64,000 bases of DNA from Ailanthus altissimus (Eukaryota > Streptophyta > Magnoliopsida > Sapindales > Simaroubaceae). Below, in pieces: positions 46,516 to 59,829 of the stretch. The stretch is taken from NCBI GenBank assembly GCA_946807835.1, contig OX327694.1, positions 2,740,001 through 2,804,000 of the forward strand, read 5' to 3'. Both the position numbers and the translations under genes were made by a program. Within the stretch, counting starts at the first letter, position 1. Each line of letters opens with the position of its first letter. The notes below the pieces were generated by a model. It ran no database searches. It saw only the letters and a program-made list of their open reading frames with translations, and was not told the origin of the DNA.

Positions 46516-48482
46516 AATGTATAATTGGTAGATGTTTTAAAATGATTGGCCACATAAATAAATAACTAATAATAAAATTAGCAGTAACAGCATTACACTA
46601 TATATGATAGAAACTTTGTACTTCAATTAAACTAACTAATGATGTAATACCATCACAAAGTACCATGATTACTTTTCAAACAAAACAAAAAAGTTATATT
46701 ATTAAGTTAGGTATTTATTTATTACAAAGTGTCATGTTGTTTGAATACTCTTTCTTGTCATAATTTTGTAAGCGCAACATTATTCAATCAATAACAATTA
46801 ATACATATAGAAAGTTTTAAGCATAAAAATGAATAATTTTAAATAAATTATTTGGCACAAACTAATATGATATACAAATATCTAAATAAATACAATAGAA
46901 AAATTAATGAAATAATTTTAAATGAATAATGTGAATCAATGTTTACATATTACTTTAATTTATATGAAATGGTATTGTACATATAAAATCTTTTATTAAT
47001 AAATAAAGTTATATTTATATAATTAAGATATAAAATTTGTATCATAAAATATATGACATTTAATTTATTAATTGTTGACTGGTATATTATAATTATCATA
47101 TTAATAAATAAATAAAAATTATTTAACTGTAGTTATAAATTAATGATAGAGATGCAAATTTTATATTTTAACAATATAAATATAACAGTACTCTTTATTA
47201 TTATTAAAAGTTATTAGATTCATTGTGATAAATTTTAAAAATATTATCATTAATGCCGGCAGAGTAAGGTATAATATCATAATTACTTAAGAATTTAAAA
47301 AATAGCCTGCAATATTCAATTATTTTGAGAAATAGACAACAATACCTAATAGTTAAAAATCTTTCATTAAAGTTAACCGAAAAAATGTAATAAAGTCATT
47401 CCATTTTTGTGTCAAAATAAATTCTAACACATGTTTAATAAATTTTTATTTTTCTTCTCCACTTTCTAAAAATTTAAGAACCATAACACTCTTAAACTAT
47501 TCATCTTAATTACTCTCACTACCAGTCGTTACCGTCACTACAACTACTTTAATAGATTTTGATCATCCTTAATGTCTTCATCGTCTTTGTCATCAGCGTC
47601 GGATTTGTTCTCATCTCCGCCCTGATAGTCAGCACCAGTTTGATCTATGCCTGCAACGCATTCAGGGTCCCCGAAGATTTATTCCAATGCCACTACAAGA
47701 CCAATGGTTTAGGATGCTAGTAATTTTATATGAAATGTGCTTGTAGAATTCGGAAGATTTTAATTCAGAGTTTTCAATTGCTTGTTGTGCCAAGTGGAGG
47801 CTAGCCTATAAAAGTAATGGGAGAAGAGACAGCAGCCTTAACCCCATACCATCACCACCGTCACAATTATCATTATTATTATAAAGATAGTCAAATCAGA
47901 AGGAATAAAGGGAAAGTGGGCATAAATAGTTGGCTCTCAATTGATGTCCCTTGCCTAAGTCTTTCGTGGCCTCATCTTCAAGTGATGCCCCATTGCCTTT
48001 TTTTGCAGTCTTTAAGAGTTATCTACCACTAGTTCAACATTATTGTTTTTTCCTACTAAAAATTTATATGTACAAAAACTAGGTGCCAGGGTAATTCCAA
48101 ACCGAATAAAGAGGAGGAGAAAGAGATTGACATATTTTTGTTGTTTCAATTTTATTCATTGGGTTTTGCAAGTGAGCTTCGACTTCGACTTTGAGGCTGA
48201 GGTTGGTGATGATAGCCTCGTGGATTTGGTGTGGATTTATCAAATCGGATTAGGAACATTATTTTTTTTTACTACATATGAATATTATCTTTCGTTATTC
48301 TTTGAAGTATGACTCGATTAACACTCAATCCCCGTTTAATTTTACTTTTTCTAGTTTTATAGATTGTGTATTATGCCATATACAGAGTGATTTGCTGAAT
48401 TGGAGAACCAATTTGCGGAGAATTCTAAAATATTCTCATTAAACTTATCAGTGGAGACGAATTTGCAAAGGGTGAAGGAAAC

Positions 48483-48967
48483 TATTAATATATATAGTAG
48501 CATATGGTTCAATCTACCAATCGGTGCTATTTGAAAATTGTTTGATAAATGGAGTCTGAATTGAAACTGATGCAAATGGTAAAATGTTTGTAGTGTTACA
48601 ATAAAATATTATTGCAAAGAAAGATAGGGTATTTGTTATGTCATGTTGCACCTCAAAGTGGTTGATATTTCTCATCTTTATGTCTGTAACAGAATTGTCA
48701 GTATGACAATTCTAATTAGTGTATTTGTAATAGAATTGTCATGCTGCCAATTTTGTTTCATCATTTGTAACTAATTTTCCCCCTTATTTTGTAGACTCTA
48801 GAATAATCCACATAAGTGATATATAAATTGTAATCATACGTGTATTTGAGTGTGAGATTCAATATATAAAAAAGTGGAAGCTGTCAGTTCAAGTTCTAAG
48901 AAATTTTTCTCTGCAAACTTTCTTTTAACTTTCTGTTAAATCAAACGCAACTTTTCATTCTTTAACA
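48483..48967 (+). repeat. 5' LTR of the 48.5-54 kb Copia element
   Basis: It begins TATTAATATATATAG, where the 3' LTR has TGTTAATATATATGG, and ends TTTAACA directly before the primer-binding site. It shares with the 3' LTR the runs TGATATTTCTCATCTTTAT and AGTGATATATAAATTGTAA. Confidence 0.85.
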
Positions 48968-49416
48968 TGGTATCAAAGCAAATGGCCAACGCCTTTTCAT
49001 CAAATCTATCAAATATCCAATTAAACTCTTTAATAAATTAAGCTTCAACCTTCACATTCTATGGAATCATGAAACTAAATAGATCTAATTTTGTAATGTG
49101 AAAAACTCAAGCTCTAGCTGTGATTAGAGCAAATCAACTTAAGGAACAAATAAATGTCCAACTCAATTTACTACAATTCAAGAAGAATTTATTAGTAGTA
49201 TAGAGCAGATCAAAGGAGAAGTTGTTAATCCAGAATATGAAAGCTAGATTAGAAAAAGATCAAATACTTATGAGCTGGTTGTTTTCAACCATTCATGAGA
49301 ACATACTCGAATTAGTCATTAACTGTAAGTCCTTACATGATCTCTGAAGCACTCTTGACAAGCATTTTGGATCTTTTTCAAAAACAAAAATTGTACAATT
49401 AAAAATACAGTTATCT

Positions 49417-50379
49417 TTGTTAAGAAAATATCATCTTTTAGTTTCAGACTATTTTCTTAAGCTCAAGAGTATTATAGATAAGCTTGTTATGACTGGATGC
49501 ATGATTGAAGAAGATGATTTCATAACTCATCTCATAATTGGCATAAGAGTTAGTTCTGATTTTGATTCTGTAATTGTTTTGATTGATAGCAAAATTGGTT
49601 CAATTAGTGTTAGAGAACCATATTCAATGCTTCTAACCCAAGAAAATAGATTAATACTAAGTTTAGCATCTAAGAACAACAACCAAAATGTGTTTTATGC
49701 TAATTTTACTTAGAAATAACAGAAAAAGAATAGTAACAACTATAATGGAGGTAGATGAAACTTTAATTACAAGAACAACAATCAAAATGTTGCAAACTTT
49801 AATTCTAGAAATGAAAGTTACAACAATGTTGCAAACACTACTAGTTTTGGTTAAGGAAGAGGAAGAAATCAGTTTTAACAAGCTGGACAAATTGGAAAAG
49901 GTTTTTATAAAAGAGGTGGTGTAAAATTGATTTGCTAGATATGTGAAAGGTAGGGTCATTCAGCTTCTAAGTGCTACTATAGGTACTACAATAACTATGT
50001 GACTAGACAACCAACAAACGATGAAAAGGAAAATACAAGCCACAGCTCAGGTGGTCCAGGTTTTGGAGATACAGAAGGACAAATGAATAGAGTTGCATAT
50101 GTTGCAACTTAATTAGTTTAAGAAGGGCATGTTGATCAAGGGTGGTACTTGGACTCAGGTGCTACACATTATCTTACAAATGATATTTGTAACATTAGTA
50201 ATAAAATAGAATACACAAGCATGGACAAATTATTAATAAGTAATGGTTATGGCCTAAATATAACACATGTTGGTAATGCATGCCTCAAAACCAAAATTGA
50301 TACCAATCTGTTGCTTAATAACATATTTTGTGTCCCTTTTATTACAAAGAATTTGATTAGTATATCAAAATTAGTTTAA
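49417..50379 (+). pseudogene. Copia gag and protease remnant
   Basis: 49417-49713 is gag. At about 49930-49980 a zinc knuckle reads ICER.GHSASKCYY with an in-frame stop just before it. The protease starts at about 50149 with the WYLDSGATHYLTND motif (intact D-S-G) and continues to 50379. A stop and frameshifts separate the parts. Confidence 0.8.
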
Positions 50380-53300
50380 GATAATAATGTGTTTTTTAAA
50401 TTTTATCCTCATATGTGTTTGATTAAGATAAGGTAAAGAGAGTCTTGTTGTTGCAAGATGTTATTATGAAAGGGCTATATAAGCTGCTACCTAGCTCACT
50501 CAATAGAACCTTTATAAATCTAGAAAGCTTGCTTACTCATAAACTTGAAGCTTTTTCTCTCTGTTACAAAAAAATGCATCTATATGTAATATAAATAAGA
50601 GCCAACTTGGTGCCATTGACTCATGTTCTTATTCCTTTGTTTCACAAAATTCAAACTCTTATATTGAATCTTTTGTTGTTGTCAATAGTCAACTGAGTCT
50701 AGATAAACCAGTTACAATCTTTAGCATTTAAGACTTTGTCATCCAAGTCCTTTGATACTAAAAAATGTAATCAAACAATATACTCCTTATAAACTTTGCA
50801 ATAAAGAGTTTAATACTATCTTTTTTTTATGCATGTCAAATGGAAAAAAAATGCAAAGAATTCATTTTTCTTTAAAGACAATAAAATTCAAATAGCTTCT
50901 GCAACTGATATATATATATATATATATCGACATCTGGGGACCTGCACCAGTAGCAACCAATTATGATTTTAAATACTTTCTTTATCTTGTAGATGACTAT
51001 ATTAGATATAGCTAGGTTTTTCCTTTAAAAGTTAAGTCAAAAACTTTAAATACTTTTATTTTATTTCAAAAACAGGTGAAAAAATAGTTTGATTTGCCTA
51101 TCAAAGTTATTCAAACTGATTGGGGAGGGGAATTCAAACATTTTGTTGAATATTTTAAACAACTTAGGATACAATTTAGAGTCACTTATCTCCATGATCA
51201 TCACCAAAATGATATTGTTGAGAGAAAACATAGGCATCTCGTAGAGACTGGATTAACATTGTTAGCACAAGCCAAAATGCCTTTGTTTTTTTGGTGGAAA
51301 GCTTTTTATTTAGAATCTTATCTCATAAACAGGCTTCCAACACCAGTTCTAAATTATAAATCACCTTATCATCTTCTTTATAAAACCTTACCAGATTATT
51401 ACTTTCTTAAAACTTTTGGTTATATATGTTTTTCCCTTCTCAAACTATATCAGCAACATAAGTTGTCTTTTCATTTAGAAAAAATGTGTTTTTATAAGGT
51501 ATAGTCCTATTCATAAAGGATACAAGTGTTTGCACCCTTTTGGTAAGACTTATATTGCTAGGCATGTCTCTTTTAATGAATCTTCTTTCCTTTATTTAGA
51601 ATTGTTCTCTTTTCAAAATATTAATATTGTAGACATATCATAATTACCTCAGTTAATACCACATTTTACCACTCTCACTAACCAAGGCAGCAGCTCAACT
51701 CCAATAACATCAATTACTATAGTAGTTGAACTCACTCCAATACATGTAACTCATTTCTTAATTCCTTCCAATAATCTGTCACTATAAAATACATCTCTTT
51801 CATCATATCACACTAAAACCAATCACTCAAACCAATTAAAGTCTTCTTTAAATTCCTTAACAAGCACTACAACCACAATTAGACATGTTCAGCCACTATT
51901 AACAGTTTCTACACATCCAAGTTAACTAGATTAAAAAATGGCATTTATAAACCAAAAATGTATATTAGTTAAACCATTGCCTCTAGTTCGAAACCTAAAA
52001 CAGTAAAAGAAGCTCTCAGCAATGATAAGTGAAGGAAAGCAATGACAGAAGAGTTTGAAGCCTTGGTGAGAAATAATACATGGTCTCTGGTTCCAGCAAC
52101 AGATGTTGCCATGATTGTTAGGAATAAATAGGTATTTAGGGTGAAACACAATCTTGATGTGTTAGTCTCTAAGTTCAAAGCCAGATTAGTAGCTAAGAGT
52201 TTTCTTCAAACTCTTGGAATAGACCAATTTGAGACTTTCAGTCCAGTGGTCAAATCATCCGCCATTAAAGTAGTTATAAGCTTTGCTATCATGAATCACC
52301 GACCTTTAAGATAAATTGATGTTAACAATGCTTTTCTAAATAAGGAGCTCTTTGAAGAAGTGTTTATGGCCTATCTAGAGGGCTTCATTACTATACTCAC
52401 CCTGAATTTGTTTGCAAGCTACAAAATGCATTGTATGGCCTTAAACAAGCCCCTCAGGTATGGTATGAGAAGTTGAGAAAGGCCTTATTACAGTAGGAGT
52501 TCACAAATTCAAAATCTGACACTTCTCTATTTATCAAACATACTAATGATAACCTAATATTTACACTCATTTATGTTCATAATATAATTGTTACAGGCAG
52601 TGTTGCATCTGATATAGAGCAGTTCATAACTAAGCTTGGTTCTGTGTTTGCTCAAAATGTTCTTAGTACTTTATGTTACTTCTTGGGTATTAAGGTTACT
52701 GTTAAAAACTCAGGCATTCATTTGTCTTAGGCTAAGTATATAGATGATCTTTTCAAAAAGGCAAATATAATTAGCTGCAAAGGATGTAATACTCCTATGA
52801 GTGTAGGGCAGAAACTATTTAAAGATGATGATGAATGCTTCAATGATCCTACTCTTTATAGAAATCTTGTAGGTTGTTATAGTATCTCACTCTAACAAGA
52901 CTTGAACTATTATTTGTTGTTAATAAACTTAGTCAATTCATAAGTATGCCTTCAGTCAAGAATTGGCAAACTTGTAAGAGAGTCTTAAGATATCTTCAAG
53001 CTACTTCAGAATATGGTTGATAGAAAATTTCTTCTGGTTCACCTCAACTTACTGCCTATTCAGGTGCGAATTAAGGCAGTGATCTAAATGATTGAAGGTC
53101 AATAGGAGGATATTGTATGTTTTTTAGCAATAATTTAATATCATGGTCTTCAATGAAATAAAATGCTGTGGCTAGATCAAGTGCAGAGGTTGAATACAAG
53201 GCTTTTGCTTCTACTTGTTTAGAAATTATGTGACTTAAGTCTTTATTGTATGAGCTTTATTTTCTAATGAGTTTAGTCCTTATAATTTAGTGTGACAACC

Positions 53301-53523
53301 AAAGTGCCCAGGCTTTGGCTGTTAATTCTGTATTTCACTTATACACAAAGTATATAGAGCTTAATGTACACTTTATTAGAGATAAAGTGGTAAATAATGA
53401 AGTAGAAGTCAGGTTTGTTCCAACAATTGATCAAACACCTAACATCTTCACTAAACCTCTAAGCTATAATCGTTTTATGTATCTTATAGGCAAGCTTTTG
53501 GTCTTTCCAAAACCATCAGTTTG
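50380..53523 (+). pseudogene. Copia integrase, reverse transcriptase and RNase H remnant
   Basis: The integrase core starts near 50930 (DIWGPAP). 51094-51504 is an open stretch with IQTDWGGEFKHF and NDIVERKHRHLVETGL, holding the second Asp and the Glu of the DDE triad. RT is visible at 52020-52720: VDVNNAFLN-type and ALYGLKQAPQVWYEK, while the usual YVDD box is read as YVHN, a lost catalytic Asp pair. RNase H spans about 53030-53523 and ends with the TPNIFTKPL segment typical of Copia. Stops are frequent. Confidence 0.85.
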
Positions 53524-53537
53524 AAAGGGGGGGTGAA

Positions 53538-53976
53538 TGTTAATATATATGGTAACATATGGTTCAATCTATCGATTGGTGCTATTTGAAAATTGCTGGA
53601 TAAATAGAGTCTAGACTTAAATTATGCAAAAGGTGTAGAGTGTTTATTATACTACAATGAAATATTGTTGCAAAGAAAGGCAGGGTATTTGTTATGTTGG
53701 CATCTCAAAATGGATGATATTTCTCATCTTTATATCTGAAACAGAATTGCCATGTTGGTAATTCTATTTTATCATTTGTAATTAATTTTCTCGCATACTT
53801 TATAAACTTTAGAATAATTTACATGAGTGATATATAAATTGTAAATGCGTGTATTTTAGAGTGAGATTTAATATATAAAAATGTGAAAACTGTCAATTTA
53901 AGTTCTAAAAAAATTTTCTCTACAAACTTTCTTTTAACTTTTTGTGAAACCAAACACAATTTTTCATTTTTTAACA
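53538..53976 (+). repeat. 3' LTR of the 48.5-54 kb Copia element
   Basis: It starts TGTTAATATATATGG after the polypurine tract and ends TTTTTTAACA. It is about 45 bp shorter than the 5' LTR because of small deletions, for example in the region of the duplicated AGAATTGTCA motif. Confidence 0.85.
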
Positions 53977-54823
53977 ACAACTTTAAATAGAGATTAGAAA
54001 TGCGTTGGTGATGATGACAATGAGAGATTGTAAAATATTTTTGTTAATTTATTTTATAATTATTTTTTTTAGAGATGATAAATATTGTGATAATAGTTGC
54101 TAAAAATTTAAACTTTTGTGAATTTTAAATTTATGTTAGACCCTTATTTGGCTTAAAATAATTTTTTTTTAATTTGTGATTTATTCTTTAGAATTGATTA
54201 TGAAATGTAAATATAAAATAATTGAATTGTATTATTATTGTGGTAGTTACAAATTATATTATAAATAAATAAATAAATGATGTGAATATATTATTAAAAA
54301 ATTATTAATAGAACTTCTCGTATAAGAGTATAATTGTTATATTATTATCTTTTAATGTGTACAAAGAGTCTATTATTATCTTTAATGTGTATAAGGAGTC
54401 AATTTATTTGTTTATAAAATTTATTAATTTTGACGAAATATTTTTAATGATTAAATTTTATTATCTATTTTTTAAAACAATCTAGCATTGCCAATAATTT
54501 TTCAAACTCTTAAATATTTCTTATATTACATAATATCCTAAGTATTAACAATAATAACCCTAAATTTTATATGTGAATTATCATGATTAAATTTTTGTTT
54601 TTAAAAAAGCAAAAAATCTGGGAAGAGAAAATGACCAAGACAGGGTAGGGTCATTTTGGACATTTCCGCGAAAAAAATAAAAAGAAGTAAACGTTACTAA
54701 TTGACAGCTAACGCCCTTCTCCAACCTCCTCATGCCTCTTCTTCCCTGCCATCACCCAAGAACCGAATAAAAGAAGAAATACCAAAATCCTCATCATTAA
54801 TTTATTTTATTTTATAAAAAAAA
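53977..54823. other. Upstream region of the LBR gene
   Basis: AT-rich to about 54600; no gene is seen. 54640-54800 is the probable core promoter and leader of the LPS-binding protein gene, with a CT-rich tract near 54716-54750. Confidence 0.5.
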
Positions 54824-57800
54824 ATGAAGAATCAAAAAAGTTCTTCAACAGTTCTTCTTCTTCTTCTCCTCTTCATCGTCACTGCACAAACCCAAGTTCG
54901 CGCCACAGACCAGGAATCCTTCACATCAATCGTTATATCTCAAACGGGCCTAGAGTTCATCAAAGACTTGCTGATAACCAAAGCAGTTTCCGCAATGATC
55001 CCACTGAAGCTACCCCAGATTCAGAAGACGGTTAAGATACCACTCGTGGGCAGCGTTCACGTTGTCTTATCGAACATCACGATTTATCGTATCGATGTTT
55101 TGTCGTCTTATGTTAAGCCAGGGGAGTCCGGCGTTGCGATTATTGCGTCCGGGACCACGTGTAATCTGAGCATGAATTGGTATTATGAGTACAGTACTTG
55201 GTTAGTTCCTGTCGATATTTCTGATAAAGGAAGTGCTTCCGTTCAGGTATTTTATTAGGCTAATGGTTAGAGCTGTAGTTGAATTTTGTATTTTCTTTTA
55301 TTAAGGTTGTGGTCTTATGAAATTTGATGCAAATGCGAAATTGGGCTCGTTTACTTTTCCTCATTTGATGTATTTAGATGAAATTAAGCCACTTCTCATG
55401 TCCTATGGGTGATTGGTGACTTTGGTGAAAATATGTTACTAAACTAGTTTGTAATAGGGCGTTTCCTATAATTTAGAGGAAATGTGAGTCTTTGTATACT
55501 ATGCAATTGAATTCCAATTCATAAGGCATGTTAAAGCTTAGAATGTTGTTGCTATACACATTTTCTGTTTCATATGTAATAGGTGTCATTGGTGATTCTT
55601 GCTGATAATAGTGGTCTCGGGCACTAAAAGAATTTTAGTATGAACTGCTGTTGTTGGAATAGTATTTGTCCTGTGTCTCTTTAGGTTTTAGTTGGACATT
55701 TATAGGGGAGTATATTAGAGTATTAACATTATTGCAAGTATCAGAGATGGTGTTGTTGTTGTATAATTTATCATCGTATTTTATTTTTCCTTTAAAAAAG
55801 GATGTTTGACGACTGCTGCTTCTGGGTAAGGTTGATGGCATGGAAGTGGGACTTACGTTAGGCTTGGAGAACCAGAAAGGAAGCCTGAAGCTTACCCTTA
55901 TTGACTGCGGTTGCTACGTCAAAGATATCTCTATAAAATTGGATGGAGGAGCTTCTTGGCTCTATCAAGGGTATGCAATATTTACATAATATATTATTAT
56001 TACTTGCTTTCTTTCAGTTGTTCCTTGCACTTTGTGTTGGCTGTTGGCTATCTCTTTGCATGTTTTGCGGCAGTTTTACCCTCACTATTAGATTAATATG
56101 TAGATTAAGCAACCTTTTAGGCTTTGTGAGCATAGCTTTAAATATAAAGTTCCTATTACAATTCACTCAAAAATTATTTAGCATTCAGTGGTTTTGGTAA
56201 TCTGAAACCAGTCGGTTGACTTGGTGCTTCAAGTTATCAAACCAACCATTCTAGTTTCCCATTAGAACCAATTTTACTTGAATATATGTAGGAAAAGTGG
56301 TTTTAAACTAACCATCCTCTGTATCTATTGTCACTTAAATATCATGTCTTTAAGGCTCTTGCAATTTGACAACTTTTGTGCAATGACAATGGCAATTTTT
56401 ATCTTGCTATATGTGAAGACCCTTGTCTCCTGTCTGGTGATTGGAACTATATGGGTCTATGGGTTGAATATTTTGTGCTGTGCCCCATACCAGAACTCTA
56501 TTCTTTGTTCTTTTCCTGGTATCATTTTCTTTCATTGCCAACCGGTCCCATGGCATATGATTTTACTTTCCCCATCAAATTCTGTTTTCATTTTTGCACA
56601 GCCTCTGCAGTGCCCTATATGTTACTCATCTTTTCCTTGAATAATGAGACTGATTTTTTACTTCTTTGATTTTATCATCTTTTCTTCATTTTTCAGGGTG
56701 GTTGATGCATTTGAGGGGCAAATAGGGTCTGCAGTGGAAAATGCCATTTCCAAGAAACTTAAAGAAGGGATTTCAAAGCTTGATTCATTTCTGCAATCTC
56801 TTCCAAAAGAAATTCCAGTGGATGATCATGCTTCTTTGAATGTAACTTTTGTGGATGACCCTTTGTTGACTAGTTCTTCTATTGGATTTGACATCAATGG
56901 GCTATTTACAGCTAGGAAGAAGGCTCCAATTCCTAGCTACTATTTCAAGAATTTGCAACCTTCAGTCTTTTGCACAGACCAGTCTAAACTGATTGGAATT
57001 TCACTGGATCAAGATGTCTTGAACTCTGCCTCAGCTTTATATTATGATGTAAGTTTGTAAAATTAACTTCTATTAACCATATCTACTGAACTACGGTGTA
57101 TAAGCTTTCCGAGTGAAGATGTTGTCAGTGGCTACCTGATTTTCAGATATTTATGCTTATATTCATGTTAATTCTGTAGAAGTGATGATCATGATATCTT
57201 GTGGTGAAATTATTGGACCCGGTGAGGGTATTGACCAAAGTTTCAACTTATCTTATCAGATTGAACTAGGATATAGTCTGTTCTTTACTAAGTTTGATCA
57301 ATTGTCATTTGGCAGTATAAGGGCCCTAGCTCATGGTCTTTTCCATGCGTAAATTGGTGTTACATTTTGAGGTAGTCAGCATCATAGTTGCTGGGTTCTG
57401 AAACAAATCTCGAGAGTATATGCTCATTTTCCATTTTCTTATTATTATTATTATTTTTTTGTGGTTCATTAGTTTAAATGGATGTTGTTTTCTTCCCTTG
57501 TTAAGGCAGAATTTATGCAATGGATTGTGGATAAAGCACCAGATCAGTCTCTTTTAAACACAGCAGGATGGAGATTCATTGTTCCTCAATTGTACAAGAA
57601 ATACCCAAATGATGTTATGAATTTGAATATCTCTTTATCTTCTCCTCCAGTCATAAGGGTTGCTGAGCATAATATTGATGCTACAGTTTATGGAGACTTG
57701 ATAATTGATGTTTTGGAAGCAGACAAAGTAATACCAGTTGCTTGCATTTCATTGGTAAGCTGATTGATAGAAATGTAGCAGCACTTATTTGCGTATATGT

Positions 57801-58373
57801 TCAACTTCTTCTCATTCTTCCTGCTTGTAGCTTGTCTTTGCATATATTTTAGTTCTATTGCTTGACTGGTCATTGAAGTGGATTGATATTGAAATGTAGG
57901 CATTTTTTCCCTTTGAATATCACTCTTAATATTTGTACACAGGTTATTCGTGGCTCAGGTTCAGTTAAAATCTCAGGTAATAACCTTGGTGGCAGTGTGA
58001 AATTGAGTGGTTTTACAATGTCATTGAAGTGGAGCAATATTGGTAATCTGCGCATGTATCTCATTCAGGTATGCATGTTTTAAGGCCGACTCATAATAAG
58101 TTCATAAATGAAAATTGGCAAGTTCCATGTTTACTTATGAAAAGATAACTTCTTCCTTGATTACTACAGCCAGTAGTGTGGACAGTTATCCAAACTGTTT
58201 TCTTGCCATATGTAAACGCACACCTCAGACGGGGCTTCCCCTTACCCATCATTCACGGGTTCACACTTGAGAATGCGAAGATCATATGTTCAAGTTCAAC
58301 GATTACAGTTTGCAGCGATGTGGCATATGCGGAGTCTCACAATCATAATCAACTTCTTGTCATTTTAGAATAG
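54824..58373 (+). CDS. LBR: Plant LPS-binding protein / BPI-like (LBP/BPI family)
   Basis: Six exons: 54824-55246, 55831-55970, 56697-57048, 57506-57754, 57943-58068 and 58170-58373. They join in frame to 497 codons, near the usual length of 480-490. A signal peptide (MKNQKSSSTVLLLLLLFIVT..) predicts secretion. The N-terminal BPI barrel begins SFTSIVISQTGLEFIKDLLI and includes DCGCYVKDISIKLDGGASWL and VVDAFEGQIGSAVENAI. The C-terminal barrel has FMQWIVDKAPDQSLLNTAGW, PQLYKKYPND and the HLRRGFPLPIIHGFTLENAK end segment. Arabidopsis LBR proteins of this family bind bacterial lipopolysaccharide and affect salicylate-linked defence responses; the same role here is inference. The exon-4 acceptor (TTAAG) and exon-2 acceptor (GGTAAG) were chosen to keep frame and conserved sequence. 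Confidence 0.94.
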
Positions 58374-58919
58374 TCTCACACATATCAAACTTGCAAGATT
58401 TCCGGAAAATGCATACAAGAAAAGGAAACGAAGTTTTAATTTTCCAACACCTTTGTACAGTGCTGTAACATGGCTAGGTTTCTGCTGCAATACTTCCAGC
58501 ATTCCTATGTAGAAGTTGTGACATAAGTCTGTATGTTAAAAGTTTATGCAAGTATTTATTTTATCTTCCATGTTTCTTAACATTTCTCCAGTAAAATTTG
58601 CTGGTATCGAAATTTTACACGTGTTCTCTGATCAGCATGGGCTGACATATTGACATAGTCCTCTCCATCAATACCATTTCCCCACTTCAAATTCAAGTTT
58701 TCTAGTTTTTTTTTTTTTCTCGAATTTGTTTATTTCAAAGAAAAACAATATCAAATTTGTCATTATAGTTACCTACTCAATGATATATTTGTAAGGGCAA
58801 GTTTTCCTTGCATTCATTGTATGGTACAGTTTCTTTTTTTTTTAATTGTTTTATGCTCTAACTTCTAAGTCTAAATTTTTTAGTTATACATAAATTTTAA
58901 TAGATTAATTTCTTTTAGT

Positions 58920-59465
58920 AATGCATAAATTTTCTAATTTGTTGTGATCATAAGAGTTATAATTTAACTCTTTTACATTTAAAGCATATTCTCCTTCTCT
59001 ACTCATTTTTGAAAAAATTTCTTTTCATTAAAATTTATGTTGTGATAAATGTTAATAAAATAAGTAGATGTTGTCAAAAATTGGTAAATATTATAAAAAA
59101 TAAATGAAAAAATAGTCTAAAAATTTAAAAATCCGACGAAAATTGCCAATTTTTAGTACTAGACATTGCAACCCTAGGTTATGTGTGATGCGCACACATC
59201 GCGTGTAATCTAGGGCCACCATAGTTAGCGCTTAGATTTTTAAGTTATTTTTCACAATATTTATTTATTTTTTATAATACTTACTTATTTTACTAATATT
59301 TATCACAATATAAAAAAAAAAATTAAATGAAAAGAGAAAGGAAACATGTTTTAGAGATAAAAGAGTTTAATTTTTAATCTTTTCATTACAAAAAATTCGA
59401 TATTTCATGTGTAGCTATAAGAGAATAACACATTAAATTCGAGGTTATTTTAATTTTTTTTATTT
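58920..59465. mobile_element. Long foldback (inverted-repeat) element
   Basis: The arms, about 58920-59170 and 59215-59465, are inverted and diverged; for instance GTTGTGATAAATGTTAATAA near 59040 pairs with the reverse complement of 59280-59310. The centre is a near-palindrome from CCCTAG (59172) to CTAGGG (59215), holding ATGTGTGATGCGCACACAT. There is no coding sequence. The structure could form a long hairpin RNA if transcribed. Confidence 0.65.
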
Positions 59466-59829
59466 ATTGTATATTGTCTATCTTAAGTTTTTTTTTAAAT
59501 ATATAATTTATAAGTTAAGATATGTAATAAAAAATTTAAAATAAATAATTAAAAATTTAGAATATATAACAAGAAATATTTAAAATAAATATTGAAGAAA
59601 TACGAGGATGAATGTATAATATATTAATTTAATAAAAATAGATATGTGATTAGTAATTAATTAAAAAATAAAATTTAACCATGCATATTTAATATAATTA
59701 TATAAAAAAATTAAAAACTTAAATAAGATTAAGAGAAATTCTAATTCTTCAAATATCGATAAAATAACTCAAATTTCAGAAAATCTGAATAAATGTGTTG
59801 ACTCATCAATCAAAGACTCAAATCAAATG

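Larger units (their letters stand above)
44485..48482. other. Intergenic AT-rich DNA with MITEs
   Basis: No complete gene is seen. It includes a possible hAT-like MITE (44870-45200), an AAT microsatellite (45887-45908) and two copies of an inverted-repeat MITE (45973-46515). At 47571-47704 there is a short hydrophobic open stretch of unclear meaning. 47800-48420 is less AT-rich but has no recognisable frame. Confidence 0.45.
48483..53976 (+). mobile_element. Full-length but dead Ty1/Copia retrotransposon (about 5.5 kb)
   Basis: 5' LTR 48483-48967, primer-binding site TGGTATCAAAGC at 48968-48979, gag-pol region with many stops, polypurine tract AAAGGGGGGG at 53524-53533, and 3' LTR 53538-53976. 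Modules follow the Copia order: gag, protease, integrase, RT, RNase H. The two LTRs differ at many positions, so insertion is not recent. Flanking 5-mers are GAAAC and ACAAC, three of five matching, so the target duplication is degraded or the 5' LTR start is misplaced. Confidence 0.88.

Noticed and set aside
50904..50928. A TA repeat in the second Copia element as a regulatory site
   Set aside because: It is a simple microsatellite inside decayed pre-integrase sequence. Similar TA runs at 37624 and 42009 show that they are common here.
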